Below are positions 62,175 to 64,000 of a DNA stretch of 64,000 bases, piece by piece. The notes beneath the pieces are model-generated. The model ran no database searches and was not told the DNA's origin. It saw nothing but the letters and a program-made list of their open reading frames with translations. Each line of letters begins with the position of its first letter. Position 1 is the stretch's first letter. Both the position numbers and the translations under genes were made by a program. Origin of the DNA: Sediminibacterium soli (GTDB lineage Bacteria > Bacteroidota > Bacteroidia > Chitinophagales > Chitinophagaceae); the NCBI RefSeq assembly GCF_009939225.1, contig NZ_JAACJR010000006.1, forward strand, positions 372,001 to 436,000. The letters are read 5' to 3'.

Positions 62175-62894
62175 CTATCCGGCAATACTCGTAATATACC
62201 TCACCAGGCTTCTCTTGGCAACGGGAAGCAGGGTTTCTTCCATGGGGAAATTAAGGTCTGTCTGCACGGCGTATATCGCCGGATTGGGTAGGTCGGACCG
62301 GTTGCGGATCAGCTGCGATTTGATATTTTGGTAGGTGTTTACAAAATTCCGCTGCCATACGTCCACGAATTCGGTTTTGATGCTGCGGTATTTTTCGTCG
62401 TGTTTTTCAAAAATGCTGAGCCGGTACTGGTAAACCCAGGTATTGCGGCAGCTTCCTTCACAGAGCATAAAATAGCCTTCGTGGTGATCCAGCGGCATGA
62501 TGCCAACGGGTTCAATACTCAGCTGGTTCTCCACGAACTCGTATATTTCGCTGCCGGTGGTGATGGTTTCCTTCATCGTGGCGCAGGAATACTGGATGAT
62601 GTCTTCGAGCTCCTGCATCAGTTCATCGTCCTCAACCAGCGATTCGTACAGTAACTGCAGCTTCTCGATCTGGATGCCTGTGAGTTTTTTTGGAAATTGT
62701 TCCTGCAGGTATCTTTTGTTTTCCCGGAACGCCACCAGATTATTGTAATGAAAAACAAGATCGGCCAGTTGCGGGTATAGCCTGTGCTCGTCAAAATGTT
62801 TGCTGATCTCCTGGAGATAGGCGAGAAGGGTGTATTTCTTCAATTCAAAATCAATATACCCATCGGCAAACCAGGTCTGTGATAGGGTTTTCAT
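62175..62894 (-). CDS. Conserved hypothetical protein, 239 residues
   Basis: A soluble, mostly helical protein beginning MKTLSQTWFADGYIDFELKK, with a central segment HEGYFMLCEGSCRNTWVYQY and ending near ITSIAG. I recognise the type from other Bacteroidota genomes but no function is known. No signal peptide, membrane helix or catalytic motif. Convergent with prfB; upstream spacer to the E2 gene is about 150 bp. Confidence 0.7.
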   Translation of the reverse strand: MKTLSQTWFADGYIDFELKKYTLLAYLQEISKHFDEHRLYPQLADLVFHYNNLVAFRENKRYLQEQFPKKLTGIQIEKLQLLYESLVEDDELMQELEDIIQYSCATMKETITTGSEIYEFVENQLSIEPVGIMPLDHHEGYFMLCEGSCRNTWVYQYRLSIFEKHDEKYRSIKTEFVDVWQRNFVNTYQNIKSQLIRNRSDLPNPAIYAVQTDLNFPMEETLLPVAKRSLVRYITSIAG

Positions 62895-63043
62895 AACACT
62901 TCTTTGTTTACTGAATGTACTTAGAAGACAGTAGCAAAGCCAGCATTGTTTACTAACACAATGTGAAAAAAATGATCGATCGCAGCCGGCCGGTCACAAA
63001 CCGGCAGGCGGATCTGCGGGGAGAGATAAGCAACAGATGGTCA

Positions 63044-64000
63044 TCACAGATACCTGAACCATTGTTTCTCTATGTCCCATTGTTCAAATTCTTTGGCAAC
63101 TTCCGAGAGGAAGCCCGCACCAAGACTGCCATCCACGATACGGTGATCGTAGCTGAGCGAGAGGTACATCATATGACGGATGCCGATGGTATCGCCGTCT
63201 TTGGATTCGATCACCACCGGTTTTTTCTTGATGGCGCCCACAGCCAGTATCGCCACCTGCGGCTGGTTGATGATGGGGGTTCCCATCAGGCTGCCGAATG
63301 TGCCCACATTGGTAAGGGTGAAAGTGCCGCCCTGCGTATCTTCCGGTTTCAGCTTTCCGTTGCGCGCGGCATCGGCAAGCTGGTTAACAGATTTGCTGAG
63401 ACCTACAATGTTCAGCTGGTCTGCGGCTTTGATAACCGGTACGATCAGGTTACCCGATGGCAGGGCAGTGGCCATGCCGATGTTGATGTCTTTTTTTACA
63501 ATGATTTTATCTCCATCCACCGAGCTGTTGATCAGCGGATAACGTTTCATCACGTTCACAAGGCATTCGATAAACATGGGTGTGAAGGTGAGTTTGGCAC
63601 CTTCGCGTTTTTCAAATTCGTCTTTCACCCGCTGGCGCCACTGAACCATATGCGTTACATCGGCCTCTGCAAAACTGGTTACGTGCGGACTGGTATGCAC
63701 GCTGTCCACCATGTGTCTGGCGATCAGTTTACGCATGCGGTCCATTTCTATGATCTCGGTGATGCCGCTGGGTTTTACCGCAGCAGGGTCAGCAGATTTA
63801 CCCGAAGCGGTCGGGATAAGTGATGGCACCGATGCTGTTTCTGTTTTTGGCGTAGCGAAACGTTTTTGTTCCTGTACGATGGGCTGTGCGGGTTGTATGG
63901 CGGGCGTCTGTATGCCACCGGTCTTCCGGTTTTCAACAAACTGCAGGATATCCTTTTTTGTTACACGGCCCTCATTGCCTGTGCCCGGTATCTTTTCAAG
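63044..64000 (-). CDS. 2-oxoacid dehydrogenase E2 component (dihydrolipoamide acyltransferase), N-terminal part outside window
   Basis: The visible C-terminal 318 residues contain the peripheral-subunit-binding domain (IPGTGNEGRVTKKDILQFVE), a Pro/Ala/Gln-rich linker, and the catalytic acyltransferase domain with FAEADVTHMV, GGTFTLTNVGTFGSLMGTP and the active-site YDHRIVDGSLGAGFL. It forms the core of a pyruvate, 2-oxoglutarate or branched-chain dehydrogenase complex; which one cannot be decided without the lipoyl part and neighbours. Confidence 0.9.
   Translation of the reverse strand, partial: LEKIPGTGNEGRVTKKDILQFVENRKTGGIQTPAIQPAQPIVQEQKRFATPKTETASVPSLIPTASGKSADPAAVKPSGITEIIEMDRMRKLIARHMVDSVHTSPHVTSFAEADVTHMVQWRQRVKDEFEKREGAKLTFTPMFIECLVNVMKRYPLINSSVDGDKIIVKKDINIGMATALPSGNLIVPVIKAADQLNIVGLSKSVNQLADAARNGKLKPEDTQGGTFTLTNVGTFGSLMGTPIINQPQVAILAVGAIKKKPVVIESKDGDTIGIRHMMYLSLSYDHRIVDGSLGAGFLSEVAKEFEQWDIEKQWFRYL

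Overview
The window comes from a member of the Bacteroidota, most likely family Chitinophagaceae. The evidence is the TAnnTTTG-type promoters in front of RNA and protein genes, the L28-L33-DUF4295-FtsY ribosomal/SRP cluster, a three-gene succinate dehydrogenase with a single large cytochrome b subunit, a TamL-type lipoprotein BamA homologue, a type IX secretion plug protein and several Bacteroidota-only small proteins. Most of the window is ordinary chromosome, moderately GC-rich and dense in housekeeping genes. These include tRNA and translation genes (tsaC-type, cca, miaA, proS, truB, trmH, tsaD, trmN6-like, rpmB, rpmG, prfB with its programmed frameshift, rnpB, SRP RNA, ftsY), envelope genes (OmpP1-like porin, TamL, LolE-like permease, T9SS plug, MacB-like permease, a beta-barrel) and metabolism (dapD, sdhCAB, transaldolase/FSA, polyprenyl synthase, GH29 fucosidase, carboxylesterase, 2-oxoacid dehydrogenase E2).

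Layout. 1-6.7 kb: transporter, dapD, tRNA-modification and tRNA-end genes. 6.8-18.5 kb: outer-membrane proteins, proS-truB, TamL/TrmH divergent pair, LolE-like permease, T9SS plug, SRP RNA, aldolase. 18.6-31.1 kb: AlkD, oxidoreductase, a DES1-like sphingolipid desaturase, an ECF sigma/anti-sigma pair, fucosidase, small secreted proteins, a response regulator, esterase, YihY. 31.26-37.03 kb: an AT-rich island inserted at the 3' end of tRNA-Leu(CAA), bounded by 19-bp direct repeats. It carries a compact four-gene operon (two ParB/Srx-fold proteins, a PD-(D/E)xK-like nuclease, a Dam-type adenine methylase), an IS256 fragment and gene remnants. 37.2-37.9 kb: a HigBA toxin-antitoxin pair. 38.3-64 kb: HscB, cytochrome c, sdh operon, MacB-like permease, TsaD, ABC-F protein, ribosomal cluster, FtsY, Smr protein, RNase P RNA, RF2 and E2.

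The most unusual signal lies between the genes. Roughly twenty intergenic spaces are filled by inverted repeats whose arms are tandem arrays of degenerate 8-bp words (for example ATTTGNNN four times, then ATG). Several word families occur. The variable bases of one arm are largely mirrored in the other arm, so each site could form a long hairpin. Arms run from the stop codon of one gene to the promoter or start of the next, and they even encode the last residues of TruB and HscB. One copy, between sdhA and sdhB, encloses a gene for a four-helix-bundle (23S-rRNA intervening-sequence type) protein. This resembles the organisation of rRNA intervening sequences and makes that protein a candidate partner of the repeats. 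One 50-bp segment of such a repeat is present twice, perfectly inverted, 6 kb apart. I regard this repeat system and the island operon as the two best candidates for undescribed biology here.
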